Assembly: GCA_024500155.1 (NCBI GenBank)
Contig: CM044867.1
Coordinates: 15,662,632-15,726,631, forward strand
From: Chenopodium formosanum
Lineage: Eukaryota > Streptophyta > Magnoliopsida > Caryophyllales > Amaranthaceae
Length of the DNA: 64,000 bases
Reading direction: 5' to 3'
In this document: piece after piece, positions 57,599 through 64,000 of the stretch
Numbering within the stretch: position 1 is the first letter of the stretch
Layout: the number at the start of each line of letters is the position of its first letter
Notes under the pieces: generated by a model
Database searches by the model: none
Seen by the model: only the letters and a program-made list of their open reading frames with translations
Told to the model about the DNA's origin: nothing
Position numbers and translations under genes: made by a program

Positions 57599-60436
57599 CA
57601 TCATGTTTAATAAAATTAAAATTTACCATATTTATATAAAAGACTCCAGATTAGTATGAAATGTCCAACAAGATTATCATGTATCAAGATTATATTTAAT
57701 ACTCCAGCAGAGCGTGATTAAGTTATTATTATCGATCAAGTATTAGTTGGTTGTCTTGCCAAGTGAAGAAAGATATGCATATTATTGTTATTATATCACA
57801 TTATATTCATGGCCATGTATAAAATACATTTGATAAGGTGATCACATAATTGGAAAACTAACCATATATAGTATAAATAAAAAGTGATTGAATGTGAAAA
57901 TTAAATAGGCCATCCGGGTTTAATAAATACCCGTTATGATGAGAACCAGAAGTTTCATTTGAAATTAAAGAAATAATGTGCTGACGCTCTCTCAATGTTA
58001 GATATATGAAATGAATTGAATGGCAAGACATAACATTGAGATTGAAATACATTTGAATTGTGGATTTAATAGTTTATTTTGACGAAAAAAAAAAATTCAA
58101 GAGATTGCATATGTATATATATATAAGTTTCTAACAACTTTGTATGGGCATATGTAATGGGTGGCCAGAAGTTCACCAGGATAGTTTATATTTTGTACAG
58201 TTTTAGGTGAGTAGAAGCTCACCGTATTAGGTGACTGAAAGCTCACCAAGGCTACTTGTATGTTAAATATTTGAGTAACCAATATCTTATTATTAAAGTT
58301 TTTTTTATATAGATCCAGGAGATCATTATCTAGTGAATTACGTACAAGTGACTTATACTTATATAACAATCTCTTGATTATAGGGGCTATTAAGTCAGCA
58401 CAAGAATAAAGATAAGAAAAGGTGAACAACTGCACAATATACTCTCTCCCCATGGATAATATTCTCCAGAAGAGATAAATTTTATTGAATATGATCTTCC
58501 CAATGAAATGAATTATTTTGCAAATTTATATACTAAGTTGGTCAAGAATTTTAGTGCCCCTATATATGAGCTATTTTACCAACTTAGGGGGAGAAGGGCT
58601 AGCATAAGTTGGCAAAATCAAAAACTTGATGATCCCTGCAATGTAAGTTTGAAAAGTTATATGCCAACTATTGTCTACATATTATCAAGATATGTTGCAC
58701 ATTTATGATTTGATTTGTATTTAGTTATGACTCATGTTGCATAACGTTGAAGATACATTTTGGTCATATTAATTATGTGTATACAGTGAGATAAAATCTT
58801 GCCAATTATACTTGAATCACTACACCTAAAGTGTAGGTTGTATGATCGGTTCCAAAATAAAAATATGTCTAATATATATGATATATGGCAAGATAGTGCA
58901 GTTAACACTAATAGTGTAATAGTATATAAATACCATAGTGTATGAAATACCCTAAAATTGGTATAGATATCTAAATTATTACAATAGATGGCCTATGATA
59001 TAAGAAAGTTATGATGGTACCAATAAGAAATGTATTCAAATATCATTGCAAAATAGCATGCACATTAAAATTGTATCTTGAGGAATTATATGATACCGGT
59101 ATATGATGGAACCGATATATAATATGCATATGCAGAATGAATGGACTTGTGAATAAGGGATCAGAAATATATGTCCATTTTAATGTCGACATAATGATAA
59201 TGATCATAAGTTTATCATGGACCAGAAGTCTAATGAAATATGGATTTTAAATCCACACTATACAGTGTCATGCATTATTTTGAGTCTTATGTTTATGTGT
59301 ATGTGTTTATGTGTATGTGTGAGTCATGGGTTAATGGATTATTTATTACATGTGTAGCAAGTTGTTAAATGCATTACTCATTGTATATTTTGTTTAATAT
59401 GTCAATATGTTATCATGTTTTTTATATCTCATATATTGCGTGCATTGATTTCTATACGATAATTGTGGTGTATTCATTATATATATAGTGAGGCATATTT
59501 ACGGAAAATTAGAAAGACATATTTATATTCCTATGGGCTTATAATTATGATGAAATTATATATGACGTTGATCTAATATTATTTATGAATCATGGAAGAA
59601 AGTTCCCGAAGAACTTATATGCAACGTATTTACAGCCCTACAAATTTTATATTTTGAATATTGTAATTATTATCAAATTTTTAGTCTATGTGACTACATC
59701 ATTGACATCTCAACTTGAAGATTGAGAATTACTATATGTATTTGCAAGAGGACTATCATGTCAATTATGAATATTCTAAAGAATACCAACGAGATACTTA
59801 TGCGTGAGACTATTTTATATATTATGGTCTAGAAGAACCATGATCAATGTATATAATTACATGTGTTATTTTAATTCATACGAGATTAAATAGCAACATT
59901 ATAACATCATGTGTTGCCATTAAGAAATGTTTGATTAAATAATGGTCATCATCTATTATTCACGACCTCCAGAAGAAGGCGTAACCGCATAAGTTTAACT
60001 TTTAAAGTAACTTTATTCAAACAGAGGCTTGGAATGATACAGAGATAAATCCATACATGGTGAAATGAAGACACTTTATATGTCCACGTGAAGATTTGAA
60101 GATGCAAATTCAAATTAGGAGGTTGAAGAGCAAGGAATGATATTCTACTACATATGAAAAGACACCTAGCCATATTGGATTCATTGTTGTTGCACTAGAA
60201 GATCTCAAGTTATGTATTTATCAGGGGGAGAAAATACGCGCTGCACTCTTTTTCCCTTAACCATGGTTTTGTCCCACATTGGGTTTTCCTGGTAAGGTTT
60301 TTAACGAGGCAGCCTCTCGAGCGTATTACGAAGAATGTTGTACTCTTTTTCCTTAATTAGGTTTTTATCCCACAGGGTTTTTCCTAATAAGGTTTTAATG
60401 AGGCACAGTCTTCGATAATGGATATCAAAGGGGGAG
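57599..60436 (+). mobile_element. Copia-type element, right interior, non-coding
   Basis: No ORF of note occurs in 2.8 kb of AT-rich DNA. Near the right end two imperfect copies of a block of about 66 bp (60243-60310 and 60340-60404, period 97) both contain actctttttcc, gggtttt or ggttttt, and ttaa(c/t)gaggca. Text of this type just before the polypurine tract is familiar from plant copia elements. The tract AAAGGGGGAG ends at 60436. Confidence 0.7.
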
Positions 60437-60625
60437 TGTTATGAAATATTTGTAGATATCCATTATCCTCCTTTGTATCATTCCGAAACAATTTATATCT
60501 AGGGTATATATTCTTATCCAATCAAACCCTAATATATTGTATGTATATATACACCTTATCATACGGAATAAGATACACAGATTAATTCTCTCTCAATCTC
60601 TCATCTTTCCCCTTATTTCACAACA
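60437..60625 (+). repeat. 3' LTR of the copia-type element
   Basis: 189 bp, identical by eye to the 5' LTR and followed by the duplication ataaa. Confidence 0.92.
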
Positions 60626-60740
60626 ATAAAGTTCAAATACATTTTGCATATAATAATTTTAATTAATGAAAACAAAGTAAAATATTTATTTAAATAATAA
60701 AGAAATATAATAATTTATTCTAAACATATGGGGGATTACA

Positions 60741-61108
60741 ACTATTTGCGACGGATTAGCAACTAAATCATTGTCCCTCCAATAGGGTATGGCTTCAAAA
60801 TAAACCTGCTTCATTACAAATTATGCCATACCATGTTAATCAGTTGATTAACGTGGCTAATTATTCTCATTCGTATATAGATAATACTACTTCGTACAAC
60901 ACAATGCTTGAAATATAATATCCTAATTCGTAAATTGATAATACTACTTCGTACAACACAATGCTTGAAAAAAGTAACAAAACATTACATTGATATTAAA
61001 GTACATTCAATGATACAAGTAACTAGCATGTACACAAAAAAAGAAAAAGACATAGATCAATCACGTCAAGCCACAATGCAATACTAGTATATTTGTAAAT
61101 GGCATGTT
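60741..61108. other. Intergenic DNA and CASPL 3' flank
   Basis: No gene is seen. The text gataatactacttcg...aatgcttgaaa occurs twice (from 60880 and 60937, period 57), a small tandem duplication. The part nearest 61108 is probably the 3' UTR of the minus-strand CASPL gene. Confidence 0.5.

Positions 61109-64000
<2,892 letters not shown>

Larger units (their letters stand above)
43125..60625 (+). mobile_element. Copia-type LTR retrotransposon with decayed interior, hosting the Tat element
   Basis: Identical 189-bp LTRs (43125-43313 and 60437-60625) start TGTTATGAAA and end TTCACAACA. They are flanked by the duplication ataaa (43120-43124 and 60626-60630). A TGTTATCAGCACC primer-site-like sequence follows the 5' LTR, and AAAGGGGGAG precedes the 3' LTR. 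Without the Tat insertion the interior is about 5.9 kb (43314-46322 and 57599-60436) and has no long ORF. One readable remnant of copia polyprotein (NAPIKIYVPEGQ) is at about 46130-46165. An (ATT)n array is at 43708-43756. Identical LTRs with a dead interior point to a recently mobilised non-autonomous element. Confidence 0.88.
38196..60740 (-). repeat. Solo LTR (chromovirus Del/Tekay-like), split by nested insertions
   Basis: The ends are TGTAACACCCC (38196) and GGGGATTACA (60740), flanked by a perfect 5-bp duplication actat (38191-38195 and 60741-60745). Removing the Mutator-like and copia-type insertions leaves about 2.8 kb without coding capacity, as expected for a solo LTR. The minus-strand orientation is preferred because LTRs ending GGGGTGTTACA before a tRNA-Met primer site are common in Tekay-type elements. 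That preference is recalled knowledge, not proven here. The piece at 38196-40733 holds no gene. Confidence 0.8.

Overview
This is nuclear DNA of a dicot-type flowering plant. It is AT-rich, contains two intron-bearing host genes on the minus strand and is otherwise almost entirely nested transposable elements. I cannot name the species. The host genes are a complete seven-exon CYP38/TLP40-like thylakoid-lumen cyclophilin gene (35436 to 31738) and the 3' end of a CASP-like (CASPL) membrane protein gene (64000+ to 61109).

Layout, left to right. (a) 1-15274: a 12.3-kb Athila-type element (803-13063, TSD tgaat) inserted into a second, different Athila element. The remains of the outer element are 1-802 and 13064-15274. 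The inner element has gag-protease and a broken Athila second ORF but no reverse transcriptase, RNase H or integrase. (b) 15275-28664: a fragment of a long LTR, a 5'-truncated LINE (to 18582), a decayed Ty1/copia element (about 18583-26194), a second copy of the long LTR and an LTR-like block. (c) 28665-36600: unassigned DNA, a LINE 3' end carrying a hAT-type insertion (8-bp TSD), the CYP38 gene, and the 5' end of a gypsy-like element close upstream of CYP38. (d) 36945-38165: an inverted copy of the long LTR. (e) 38196-60740: a nested stack. A solo LTR (TSD actat) holds a 2.2-kb Mutator-like element (TSD aatatgtga) and a coding-dead copia-type element with identical 189-bp LTRs (TSD ataaa). 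That copia-type element in turn holds an 11.3-kb Tat-lineage Ty3/gypsy element with identical 509-bp LTRs (TSD agaag). (f) 60741-64000: the CASPL 3' exon and a long intron.

The Tat element is the youngest and most informative element. In sense it encodes gag-protease, then an in-frame UAG in a leaky-stop context, then RT, two RNase H domains and integrase. One break lies in a run of five G. On the opposite strand, downstream of pol, is a gene with its own TATA box and intron junctions whose phases match (exons 56499-55455, 55359-55238, 55162-54575, 54476-53787; 814 codons). A predicted leader intron would make its first AUG start with M-ARTKQTA. After Met removal that is identical to residues 1-7 of histone H3. 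This possible retrotransposon-encoded H3-tail mimic is the best candidate for an undescribed system here.

Two other recurring signals are not explained by coding. The first is GC-rich near-palindromes at about 20-, 21- or 32-bp spacing in the LTRs of unrelated families. The second is AGGA-loop hairpins next to AGCTTGGGGG polypurine-like motifs in both Athila elements, with one compensatory base-pair change.
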